From: Paraburkholderia graminis C4D1M
Lineage (GTDB): Bacteria > Pseudomonadota > Gammaproteobacteria > Burkholderiales > Burkholderiaceae
Reading direction: 5' to 3'
Length of the DNA: 64,000 bases
NCBI RefSeq assembly: GCF_000172415.1
Contig: NZ_ABLD01000010.1
Location: forward strand, 124,001 to 188,000
The position numbers were made by a program, and so were the translations under genes. The notes below the pieces were generated by a model. The model was not told where the DNA came from. It worked only from the letters and a program-made list of their open reading frames with translations, and made no database searches. Below, piece by piece: positions 1 through 7,919 of the stretch (position 1 is its first letter; every line of letters begins with the position of its first letter).

Positions 1-389
1 TGGTTTTCGTACAGCGCCCACATCGACATGACGAAGCCGGGCGTGCAGAAGCCGCACTGCGAACCGTGGCAGTCGACCATCGCCTGTTGTACGGGATGCA
101 GCGTGCCATCGGCGGCGCGCAGGTCTTCGACGGTGAAGAGCGCCTTGCCGTCGAGCGTTGGCAGAAACTGGATGCAGGCGTTGACCGCTTTCAGCGCGAG
201 CGCGCCGCGCCCGTCGAGTTCGCCGATGACCACGGTGCAGGCGCCGCAGTCGCCTTCAGCGCAGCCTTCCTTGGTGCCGGTGCAATGCAGGTCTTCGCGC
301 AGATGCTGGAGCACGGTGCGCGAGGCGGGCACGCCCGCGACCTCTTGGACGGACCCCTGGCGATAAAAGCGGATGGTTTGCGTTGTCAT
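1..389 (-). CDS. xdhA: xanthine dehydrogenase small subunit, N-terminal part (partial)
   Basis: The gene runs off the left edge; the first 129 codons are visible, starting at the ATG at 389. The protein opens with MTTQTIRFYRQG and carries the plant-type [2Fe-2S] ferredoxin fold of molybdenum hydroxylases: the ligand cluster CTGTKEGCAEGDCGAC at about residues 37-52 and the start of the second cluster at CGFC. The wording LHCTGTKEGCAEGDC is typical of bacterial XdhA, the FAD/2Fe-2S subunit that takes electrons from the XdhB molybdopterin subunit during oxidation of hypoxanthine and xanthine to urate. The downstream FAD domain and xdhB would lie outside the window, so related iron-sulfur subunits of other hydroxylases are not formally excluded. 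Confidence 0.88.
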   Translation of the reverse strand, partial: MTTQTIRFYRQGSVQEVAGVPASRTVLQHLREDLHCTGTKEGCAEGDCGACTVVIGELDGRGALALKAVNACIQFLPTLDGKALFTVEDLRAADGTLHPVQQAMVDCHGSQCGFCTPGFVMSMWALYEN

Positions 390-906
390 GGCGAATCCAG
401 AAGACAGTGCGGACCGGGCGCGCGTTACGCATGGGGTCGCGCCAAAGCCGGCCTCGCGCACGTAGATCGCCATCCAGAACCGAAGATAGCACTCCCGCGC
501 CCCAAAAATATTTCCGATGCCGCATGAAGCTTATGCGGAACAAGCAATGAGATAAGTCCGATTTGTGTCGGATTCGTGAGGGGCGGGGAAGTTGCGTTGG
601 GGTGGGGCGGTGTTGCCTGCCAGGCGGTGGGCGGCGCTGCGGTGGGTGTGGCGCTCGCGGTGCGTGTGCCGCATGGTGCGCGGCTTCGAAAGCTCGGTGT
701 TTTCGCACTTGCTGACGGCGCCGCCGCGGTTCTGGGGTGGGCGGCGCGCGACGAGGCGGAGAGCGGCGGTGGGCCGTGCCGGACGGCGCGCTACGGCGGA
801 GGCGCTGCTCGGTAGGGCAGTGTGCGGTGCGGTAGCGTAGCGGGCTGCCTGGGCGAGGCCGGAGTCCAGCGGCAGCCCCAACCCCGCCCCAACCAGCGAA
901 TCCCGC
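390..906. other. intergenic region with no convincing gene
   Basis: No credible coding sequence is seen between the xdhA start and the dsbB stop. Open frames here are low-complexity Arg/Ala-rich readings. A short inverted repeat TCCGA-N6-TCGGA lies at 557-572, roughly 170 bp upstream of xdhA, and could be a regulator site for the purine-catabolism gene, but this is weak. From about 575 to 880 the plus strand is strongly G-rich. Confidence 0.5.
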
Positions 907-1416
907 CTACGCGATCCGTCGACGATTGCGCACCAGACTCAGCGCCAGCGGCACAAACGCCAGCACGAAGCCGACCAGCGCCCACATCGGCAGCGTGAGC
1001 CCGAGGATAGGCGGATAAGCGGTTTCGCACAGCCCCGCGACCTTGAACACGCCCGGCAGCCAGTGCGCGGGCGGCAGGCTGTCGACGATCGGCTGGAGCG
1101 CGTCGAAGCCGCAGCTAAAGCCCGGATTCGCCTGCACATACACGTGGCGGACGGCGGTCACGATGCCGGCCAGCGCCGACAGCGCAGCCATGACTTCCAG
1201 CAGACGCACGCCGCGCCAACTGTTAAAACGCGCGCCGAGGAACGCGAAGATCGCGATCAGCAGGAAGAAATAGCGCTGGATGATGCACAGCGGGCACGGG
1301 TCTTCGTGCTTGAAGTATTGCAGGTACAGTGCGCCGGCCACGAGGCCGACGCAGATCAGGCCTAGCAGGACCAGCAGGGAGCGCTCGCGGCGCAGCATCG
1401 CGTTGTCGTTGTTCAT
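907..1416 (-). CDS. dsbB: disulfide bond formation protein B
   Basis: DsbB is the inner-membrane quinone reductase that reoxidises the periplasmic thiol oxidase DsbA. The 169-residue length fits the family. Four hydrophobic segments are visible (about residues 12-30, 43-60, 70-88 and 142-162). The first periplasmic loop has the redox pair CPLC (about 41-44, in EDPCPLCIIQR). The second periplasmic loop has the other cysteine pair, one in FSCGFD and one in GLCETAYP, with the usual long spacing. The ATG at 1416 has no clear Shine-Dalgarno; a second ATG six codons in (1398) is an alternative start. It appears to be a single-gene unit between xdhA and the amidase operon. Confidence 0.95.
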   Translation of the reverse strand: MNNDNAMLRRERSLLVLLGLICVGLVAGALYLQYFKHEDPCPLCIIQRYFFLLIAIFAFLGARFNSWRGVRLLEVMAALSALAGIVTAVRHVYVQANPGFSCGFDALQPIVDSLPPAHWLPGVFKVAGLCETAYPPILGLTLPMWALVGFVLAFVPLALSLVRNRRRIA

Positions 1417-1578
1417 GGATCGTGTGGCTGTGTGCGTGTGTTGTGCGGCTGTTGTGGGCTGTCAGGCGGTCGTTATGGTCGTCTGTCAGCGAAAAGGGCA
1501 GGTGCCCGCGATTCTAGCGCGAACCCCCGCCCCCACGGCGCCACGCACTCAGGCGCGCTTCGATGCCGCAGGCGCGCG

Positions 1579-2958
1579 TCAGCGAATCGCGTTGAGCACT
1601 GCCTCGGCGCCGCGGCCGATAGCGAGCAGCGCGTCGTCGGCGTGCGGCGCGCCGGCCAGCATCAGGCCGACCGGCGCGTCGCCGCGCAGGTGGCACGGCA
1701 GCGACAATGCACACGCGTCGAGAAAATTAAACACGCCGGGGTTACGCAGGATCAGCGCGTTGGTGCGGCCGAACAGATCGTCGTCGGAAACCAGTTCGGC
1801 GACGCGCGGCGGCACCACCGGCACCGTCGGCGCGACCACCGCGTCGAAGCGCTGCCACAGCGTGCGGGCGGCTTCGGCGAGCATTGCGTCGCGTTCGGCG
1901 AGCAGGTCGAGATAGTCGGCGGCGCTGGCGGGCTGGCCCTTCAGAATGCGCACCAGCACGCGCGGATCGTATTGTTCGCGATGCTTTTCCAGCAACGGAC
2001 GATGCCACGCATACGCCTCGATCGGCGAAAAGCCAAAGCGGTTGATCTCCGGCAGACGGTCGAGCGGCGCAAAGCGCACTTCGCTGACAATCGCCCCGGC
2101 CGCTTCGAGATGCTTGAGCGCCGTGTCGATGGCGGCGGCGACCGCGGGCTCGACGCCGTCCGTGACGTAGTTCGTGAGCACGCCGAGGCGCACGCCTTCG
2201 AGCGGGCGCGCGGCCGGCACGCGCGGCTCGAGGCCGGCGAGCATGCGGTCCACCAGCGCGCAGCACGCCACGGAAACGCCGATTGGCCCGAACGAATCGA
2301 GCGTCGACGAAAGCGGCACGCCGCCTTGCTTCGGAATTCGCGTGGACGTGGGCTTGAAGCCGGTCAGCCCGCATAGCGCGGACGGAATGCGGATCGAGCC
2401 GCCGGTGTCGGTGCCGAGCGCGACGGCCGCCATGCCGTCCGCAACGGACGCCGCCGCACCCGACGACGAGCCGCCCGAAATCCGCTCGTCGCCTTTCACG
2501 TCGCGGCGGTACGGCGACAGCGGGTTGCCGTAGTGCGGATTGAGGCCGAGCCCGGAGAACGCGAACTCGCTCATATTGGTGCGTCCGACGATCACCGCGC
2601 CCGCGCGTTTGAGGCGCGCGACGGCCACCGCGTCCTGCTTCGCGGCGGGCGCGTCGGCCAGCACCGTCGAGCCGGCGCGGGTCGGCTGGCCTTCGATGTC
2701 GAACAGATCCTTCACCGATACCGGAATGCCCGCGAGCGGCGACAGAACCGTACCGGCGGCGCGCAGACGGTCGTGCGCGTCGGCGGCCTGGCGTGCGCCG
2801 CCGGCGTCGACGTGCATGAAGGCGACCGCGCCCTGGCCGGCCGGATCGGCGATCCGTTCGAGCGCGGTTTCGACGAGCGCGCGGCTCGTGGTCCGTCCCG
2901 CGGCGAGATCGCCGGCGAGTTGGGCAAGCGGCGGGAAGGGCGTGAATTCGGTGGCCAT
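1579..2958 (-). CDS. amidase-signature family amidase
   Basis: The enzyme belongs to the amidase signature family, which hydrolyses amides to acid plus amine or ammonia with a Ser-cisSer-Lys triad. From the start chosen here (MATEFTPFPPLAQ) the triad is Lys83 in PVSVKDLFD, the cis-Ser around 164 in SGGSSSGAAAS and the nucleophile Ser188 in GTDTGGSIRIPSA. At 459 residues it is of normal family length. The frame stays open to 3027, but the extra 23 residues look non-native. It is the last gene of a minus-strand cluster with a GntR regulator, an MFS permease and a DUF2848 protein, so it probably acts on an imported amide or a pathway intermediate. The substrate cannot be read from the sequence; indoleacetamide, mandelamide and aryl-acylamide hydrolases all share these motifs. 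Confidence 0.85.
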   Translation of the reverse strand: MATEFTPFPPLAQLAGDLAAGRTTSRALVETALERIADPAGQGAVAFMHVDAGGARQAADAHDRLRAAGTVLSPLAGIPVSVKDLFDIEGQPTRAGSTVLADAPAAKQDAVAVARLKRAGAVIVGRTNMSEFAFSGLGLNPHYGNPLSPYRRDVKGDERISGGSSSGAAASVADGMAAVALGTDTGGSIRIPSALCGLTGFKPTSTRIPKQGGVPLSSTLDSFGPIGVSVACCALVDRMLAGLEPRVPAARPLEGVRLGVLTNYVTDGVEPAVAAAIDTALKHLEAAGAIVSEVRFAPLDRLPEINRFGFSPIEAYAWHRPLLEKHREQYDPRVLVRILKGQPASAADYLDLLAERDAMLAEAARTLWQRFDAVVAPTVPVVPPRVAELVSDDDLFGRTNALILRNPGVFNFLDACALSLPCHLRGDAPVGLMLAGAPHADDALLAIGRGAEAVLNAIR

Positions 2959-3038
2959 GATGTAGTTCGATCCGGTTGGACTGTATGAAGCCGCTTCGCT
3001 AGCGTGACTCGCAAGCGGCTGGGTCAAATGCTTGTCGA

Positions 3039-3719
3039 TCAGATGCGGTTGAAAAGCGTCGCGCGGAATGCCTCGATATGTTTTTGCACCGAGCGGCGCG
3101 CGCCTTCGGCGTCGCGCTCGCGCAGCAGGCGGAACAGTTCGACATGTTCGTCATGAACGTCTTCGAGATGATGCGGCTCGGACAGCGAAATGAACCAGAA
3201 GCGCAGCGAGCGCTCGTGCAGTCCGCGCAGAATGTCGGCGAGCACGGCATTGCGCGAGGCCGCCGAAATGGCCAGATGGAATTCGCGGTCGATGTCCATC
3301 ATGCCTTCGATGTCGTGCGCGGCGACGCACACGGCCGAGCGTTCGAGCAGCGCCTGCATCGCGTCGTAGTCGTGCTGCTGCGCGTGGCGCGCGGCCAGCT
3401 CGACGCAATAGCTTTCGTTGACGAGGCGCACGTCGATGATCGACAGCACGTCGTCGAGCGAAACCGGACGAACCATGATGCCCTTGCGCGGCATGATGGT
3501 CAGCATCCCTTCGTGCACGAGCCGGTGCAGCGCCTGGTGCACCGGCGTTCTGCCGATCCCGGTCAGCGCCATCAGCTCCGCCTCGTTGAGCACCTCGCTC
3601 GGCCGCAAACGCATCGTGATGATCTCGCGCTTGACGAACGCATACGCCTGTTCGGCGAGGCTCGCGTTGGCGGTCGCTCGGGTGGGTCGCGGAGGGCGGG
3701 CGGTCTGCAAAAGCGTCAT
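3039..3719 (-). CDS. GntR/FadR-family transcriptional regulator
   Basis: This 226-residue protein has an N-terminal winged helix-turn-helix (about residues 22-88, including LNEAELMALTGIGRTPVHQALHRL split over the recognition helix) and an all-helical FCD effector domain (about 95-220). Conserved FCD metal and ligand residues are visible: Asp and His in DIDREFHLAI and later histidines in EHVELF and HIEAFR. FCD regulators usually bind small carboxylates and repress the adjacent catabolic operon. It lies 77 bp downstream of the permease gene and 80 bp upstream of the amidase gene, in the same direction, so it is probably the local regulator. The palindrome at 5879-5897 is its most likely operator, which is inference. 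Confidence 0.9.
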   Translation of the reverse strand: MTLLQTARPPRPTRATANASLAEQAYAFVKREIITMRLRPSEVLNEAELMALTGIGRTPVHQALHRLVHEGMLTIMPRKGIMVRPVSLDDVLSIIDVRLVNESYCVELAARHAQQHDYDAMQALLERSAVCVAAHDIEGMMDIDREFHLAISAASRNAVLADILRGLHERSLRFWFISLSEPHHLEDVHDEHVELFRLLRERDAEGARRSVQKHIEAFRATLFNRI

Positions 3720-3796
3720 GTGAAAGAGTGCGGACTAGGTCGTCCGGGCATTGTAGAGCAAGGTTTTGTGCGCACGTGCGGGTGGCCCGTGCGCTA

Positions 3797-5158
3797 TCAG
3801 GCGCGTCCCGGCACCGCCGCTGCGGCGTGCTCGACTTTCACGCGCGGCATCATCAGCGTGACGAGGCCGCCTACGATCAGCGCGCCCGCGATCAGCACGA
3901 GCCCGAACGTCACGCTATGCGTCGCGTCCTTGACGATGCCGAGCACATACGGGCTCACATAGCCGGCGAGGTTCGCGATTGAGTTGATCACCGCAATGCC
4001 CGCGACGGCAGCCGTGCCTTGCAGGAAGCTCGTCGACATCGACCAGAAAATGCCGAAGCCCGCCAGAATGCCGATATACGCAATCGACAAACCCGTGACC
4101 GCAAGCGGAATCGAATTCGTGACCGACGCGCTGCCGAGCAGCCCCGCCGCGCCGATGAAGCAGCACACCGCGTAATGCCAGCGGCGCTCGCCCGTCACAT
4201 CCGACGAGCGGCCAATCAGAATCATGCCGATGCCCGCGGCCAGATACGGAATCGCGGTGACGAAGCCATTGCTGACGAGGTTCGTCACGCCGAGGTCCTT
4301 GACGATCTGCGGCAGCCAGAACGAGAAGCCCGCATTGCCGGTGACGAGGCAGAAGTAGATCAGCGTGAGCAGCCAGAAGCGGCCCGAGCGCAACGCGACC
4401 GCGAGGCTATGCTCGGCGCCTTGCGCGGCGGCCGCGGCGTTTTCGCGCGAGAGGCGGGCGAGGATCACGCGCTTTTCATCGTCGGTGAGCCACGCGGCTT
4501 CGGCGGGCGTGTTGCGCAAGACCGCGAGCGCCCAGAAGCCGGCGAGAATCGACGGAATGCCTTCGATCAGGAACATCCACTGCCAGCCGCGCAAGCCGTG
4601 TGCTTCGTGCAGCGCCGACATCAGGAAGCCCGACAGCGGCGCGCCGATGATGCCCGCCACCGGAATCGCGGCCATGAACACGGCGACCATCCGCGCGCGC
4701 CGGTCCGACGGAAACCAGAACGTCAGATAGAGCACCACGCCTGGCACGAGCCCGGCTTCGGCGACGCCAAGAAAAAAGCGCAGCACGTAGAACATCGTTT
4801 CGCTGCGCACGAACATCATCAGGCACGACAGCAGGCCCCACAGCATCGTGATGCGCGCGATCGTGGCGCGAGCGCCGAACTTCTTCAGCAGCAGATTGCT
4901 CGGCACTTCGAACACGAAATAGCCGAAGAAGAAAATCCCCGCGCCGAGTCCATACGCCGCGTTGGAGAGGCCGAGGTCGCCGGTGAACTGCAGCTTCGCA
5001 TAACCGATGTTGACGCGATCCAGATACGACAGCACATAGACGAGAAACAGGAACGGCATGATGCGCCACGTGATCTTGCGGATGGCGGTGGCTTCGAGCG
5101 AGGCGTCGGTGGACGGGTCGGCGGACGGGTGCGCGGCGGACGGCGAGGGGTTGCTCAT
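3797..5158 (-). CDS. MFS permease, anion:cation symporter (ACS) family
   Basis: This 453-residue major facilitator protein has 12 hydrophobic segments after a roughly 30-residue Ser/Pro/Ala-rich cytoplasmic tail. The first transmembrane helix carries the ACS-type signature YVLSYLDRVNIGYAKLQF (18 residues), with GYFVFEVPSNLLLKKFGAR in helix 2 and its following loop. Family members import organic acids such as tartrate, hexuronates, galactonate or phthalate with protons. It starts only 7 bp after the stop of the DUF2848 gene, so the two are almost certainly co-transcribed. Its cargo is presumably the substrate or precursor for the amidase and DUF2848 protein, and is likely anionic; the exact compound is unknown. 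Confidence 0.9.
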   Translation of the reverse strand: MSNPSPSAAHPSADPSTDASLEATAIRKITWRIMPFLFLVYVLSYLDRVNIGYAKLQFTGDLGLSNAAYGLGAGIFFFGYFVFEVPSNLLLKKFGARATIARITMLWGLLSCLMMFVRSETMFYVLRFFLGVAEAGLVPGVVLYLTFWFPSDRRARMVAVFMAAIPVAGIIGAPLSGFLMSALHEAHGLRGWQWMFLIEGIPSILAGFWALAVLRNTPAEAAWLTDDEKRVILARLSRENAAAAAQGAEHSLAVALRSGRFWLLTLIYFCLVTGNAGFSFWLPQIVKDLGVTNLVSNGFVTAIPYLAAGIGMILIGRSSDVTGERRWHYAVCCFIGAAGLLGSASVTNSIPLAVTGLSIAYIGILAGFGIFWSMSTSFLQGTAAVAGIAVINSIANLAGYVSPYVLGIVKDATHSVTFGLVLIAGALIVGGLVTLMMPRVKVEHAAAAVPGRA

Positions 5159-5165
5159 GAGTGCC

Positions 5166-5852
5166 TCATTCGACGATGGACAACGCGCGCACGCGATAGG
5201 CGTGGCGCAGCGTGCGGTTCAGGACGGGGTCGTGCAATTCGAGTTCGAGCGCGTCGCCGTCCGCCATGCCGACGATGCCGCCTTGCACCGCGAGCGTCCC
5301 GCAGAACATGGCCGCGCCTTCGCTAAGCGGGGCGCGCGCGAGCAGATCGGCGGCGGACAGCAGCGACGCGACGCTGCCTTGCTGATAGACGCGCCGCTCG
5401 CCGTTCGCGAGCGCAAACGCGCGCAATTCGAGTTGGTCCCAATGGTCGCGGACATCGTCGAAACGCCATGCATCGCGCGCGATGGGTTTCGGGCACACCT
5501 GCTTCGAGACCGTCACCCCATAGGCTTCCACTTCGCGGTCCGTGTGGTCTGAGCCGACGGTGACGAGCAACCCTTCATCCGATTGCACCAGCACGCATTC
5601 CGCTTCGCCGCTCGACTTCGTGCCGACCACGTCGATCTGTTCGGCTTGCGTGAGCAGTTCGGAGCCGAGTCGATAGAAACAGGGCGTAGTGGACGGGCGC
5701 TTCACGCCGAGTTCGGCCAACTCGGCAATGTGATGCTCGATCGCGGCCTGGTCGCGGCCGGCCCAACCGGCAATCGTCAGACGGTCCACTTTGATCGGCG
5801 CGGTGCGCGCGGCGCCCGAACGATCTACAACTTGAAAAGACACCTGCTGCAT
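5166..5852 (-). CDS. DUF2848 family protein
   Basis: The 228-residue protein matches the uncharacterised DUF2848 family, recognised by its C-terminal block GAAMFCGTLAVQGGI and the central VTVGSDHTDREVEAYG. The overall style resembles small fumarylacetoacetate-hydrolase-like folds, but no catalytic function is established here. The start is set at the ATG at 5852 because a GGAG sits 7 nt upstream; the open frame to 5930 lacks such a site and crosses the probable promoter. It is the first gene of the DUF2848-MFS-GntR-amidase cluster. The family's recurrent pairing with amidases and ACS permeases suggests a role in degrading an amide- or lactam-type compound, which is inference. Confidence 0.8.
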   Translation of the reverse strand: MQQVSFQVVDRSGAARTAPIKVDRLTIAGWAGRDQAAIEHHIAELAELGVKRPSTTPCFYRLGSELLTQAEQIDVVGTKSSGEAECVLVQSDEGLLVTVGSDHTDREVEAYGVTVSKQVCPKPIARDAWRFDDVRDHWDQLELRAFALANGERRVYQQGSVASLLSAADLLARAPLSEGAAMFCGTLAVQGGIVGMADGDALELELHDPVLNRTLRHAYRVRALSIVE

Positions 5853-5878
5853 CACTTGGCTCCAAAGAAATATGCGGC

Positions 5879-5918
5879 AAATATTATGGTGATATTTCAC
5901 AGCCGTCCAGCGTGTCAA
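5879..5918 (-). promoter_or_regulatory. candidate promoter and operator of the DUF2848 operon
   Basis: On the minus strand a perfect -35 box TTGACA (5918-5913) is followed after 18 nt by a weaker -10 element TATCAC (5894-5889). A perfect inverted repeat AAATAT-N7-ATATTT (5879-5897) covers the -10 region, just upstream of the DUF2848 start at 5852. A palindrome over the -10 box next to a locally encoded GntR regulator is the expected design of a repressor operator. The assignment is by inspection only. Confidence 0.5.
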
Positions 5919-6033
5919 AAACATTTGCAACTCGGACGAGCGAGGTGTCGCGCTTTATTTGGCGCGGGTTCGACGATCAGCGCGCGTTTGTTACACTCTT
6001 CGCTCACATTACTTTTTGTAAGGGATCGGACGC

Positions 6034-7791
6034 ATGCATGAAGGCATCGGCTTCATTCAGGATCTGGCGGTCGTGATGGCGCTCGCCGGCGTCGTCACGG
6101 TGCTGTTCCATCGCCTGAAGCAGCCGGTGGTGCTCGGCTATATCGCGGCGGGCGTGATCATCGGGCCGTACACGCCGCCGTTTCAGTTGATTCACGACGA
6201 ACAGACCATCAAGACGCTCGGCGAACTCGGTGTCGTTTTCCTGATGTTTTCGCTCGGTCTCGAATTCAGTCTGCGCAAGCTGTTCAAGGTCGGCGCGACT
6301 GCGATCGTCGCGGCGCTTTCCGAAATCGTGCTGATGTTGTGGCTCGGCTATGAGATCGGCAGCGCGTTCGGCTGGAGCCCGATGGATTCGCTGTTCCTCG
6401 GCGCGATACTCGCGATTTCGTCGACGACGATCATCGTCAAGGCATTGTCCGAACTCGGCCTGAAGCGCGAGAGTTTTGCGCAGCTCGTGTTCGGCATTCT
6501 GATCGTCGAGGACATTCTAGCCATCGCGATGCTGGTGCTGCTGTCCGGCATCGCGCAGACGGGGGAGTTGAGCGCGGGCGTCGCCGTCGTCACGCTCGGC
6601 AAGCTGTTGCTGTTCATGACGGTGTCGCTGGTGGTCGGCATTCTCGTCGTGCCGCGGGCGCTCAACTACGTGGCGCGCGCCCGCAGCGACGAGATGCTGC
6701 TCGTCGCCGTGCTCGGCTTCTGCTTCGGCTTCTGTCTGCTCGTCGTCAAGCTCGATTACAGCATTGCGCTGGGCGCGTTTCTGATCGGCGCGATCATGGC
6801 CGAGTCGCGGCATCTGCATCGCATCGAGCATCTGATCGCGCCGCTGCGCGATGCGTTTTCCGCGATCTTCTTCGTGACCATCGGCTTGATGCTGAATCCG
6901 GCTGTGCTCGTCGATTATGCGTGGCCGATCGCGGTGATCACGATCGCGGTGATCGTCGGCAAGATCGTGTCGTGCGGGCTCGGCACTTTTCTCGCGGGCA
7001 AGGACGGACGCACGGCGATGCGCGTCGGCATGACTGTTTCGCAGATCGGCGAGTTCTCGTTCATCATCGCGTCGCTTGGTTTGACGCTCAAGGTGACGAG
7101 CGCGTTTCTGTATCCGATCGCGGTCGCTGTCTCGGCGCTCACCACGTTATTCACGCCGTATCTGATTCGCGCCGCCGATCCGCTGACGCGCCGTTTGGCT
7201 CACGCTATGCCGCGCACGCTGGTCAACGTGTTCGGCATGTATAGCCAGTGGCTCGGCAGCCTGAGCACCGGAAGCGGCGAGCCGACGCTTTTCAGCATGA
7301 CGCGGCGAATCATCCTGCAGATTGCGGTGAATCTCGCACTCGTCGCCGCGATCTTTCTGATGGTGTCCTACGGCGCCCCTTACATCAGCAGCTTGCTGAC
7401 GCACTGGATCAGCGCCGAGCCGATGCAGCGCGTGGTGCTGTGGAGCGCCGCCTTGCTTGTGTCGATGCCGTTTCTCGTGGCGGTTTATCGCAAGACCAAG
7501 TCGCTCGCGTTGCTGCTTGCGGAAGTGAGCGTGCAGCCCGCGACGGCGGGGCGCTTCACGAGCGCGCTACGCTATGCGATCTCCGATCTGGTGCCGGTGG
7601 TGTGCATGGTCGGCGTGTTTCTGCTCGTGGCCGCGCTGTCGGGCGGGATTCTGCCGCCGACCGGTCTGCTCGTCGCCGTGCTGATCTGCGCGGCGCTGCT
7701 GCTCGCGCTTGTCTGGCGCTGGTGCGTGAAGATTCACGCGGCTATGCAAATCGCGCTGCGCGAAACTTTCGACGAACAGCCTGATCCTTAA
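6034..7791 (+). CDS. Kef-type monovalent cation:proton antiporter (CPA2 family)
   Basis: This 585-residue inner-membrane protein begins with a CPA2 exchanger domain of about 12 hydrophobic segments (residues 5-385). Typical blocks are VVLGYIAAGVIIGPY, LFLGAILAISSTTIIVKAL and the conserved acidic motif GILIVEDILAIAMLV, whose Glu-Asp pair is expected to take part in ion exchange. The part after about residue 400 holds three or four further hydrophobic segments and lacks the Rossmann-type TrkA-N domain found in KefB and KefC, so it would not be gated by nucleotide in the classical way. The ATG at 6034 follows an AAGGGA ribosome-binding site. It is divergent from the DUF2848 operon. Transported ion (K+ or Na+) is undetermined. 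Confidence 0.85.
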   Translation: MHEGIGFIQDLAVVMALAGVVTVLFHRLKQPVVLGYIAAGVIIGPYTPPFQLIHDEQTIKTLGELGVVFLMFSLGLEFSLRKLFKVGATAIVAALSEIVLMLWLGYEIGSAFGWSPMDSLFLGAILAISSTTIIVKALSELGLKRESFAQLVFGILIVEDILAIAMLVLLSGIAQTGELSAGVAVVTLGKLLLFMTVSLVVGILVVPRALNYVARARSDEMLLVAVLGFCFGFCLLVVKLDYSIALGAFLIGAIMAESRHLHRIEHLIAPLRDAFSAIFFVTIGLMLNPAVLVDYAWPIAVITIAVIVGKIVSCGLGTFLAGKDGRTAMRVGMTVSQIGEFSFIIASLGLTLKVTSAFLYPIAVAVSALTTLFTPYLIRAADPLTRRLAHAMPRTLVNVFGMYSQWLGSLSTGSGEPTLFSMTRRIILQIAVNLALVAAIFLMVSYGAPYISSLLTHWISAEPMQRVVLWSAALLVSMPFLVAVYRKTKSLALLLAEVSVQPATAGRFTSALRYAISDLVPVVCMVGVFLLVAALSGGILPPTGLLVAVLICAALLLALVWRWCVKIHAAMQIALRETFDEQPDP

Positions 7792-7919
7792 GTTTGAGGG
7801 CAGTGGGCGGCGCGGCCGGACAATGTGAGCAATTGTGTGCGCGTTTGCCCGGTCCGGCACGCTGGCGGATAATCAGGGCATATTCATTCGTTCGCGTGGA
7901 AGGCGCCCCTCCGACAGTC

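Noticed and set aside
390..906. Several overlapping open frames between xdhA and dsbB
   Set aside because: All are low-complexity Arg/Ala/Gly readings without ribosome-binding sites; treated as intergenic.
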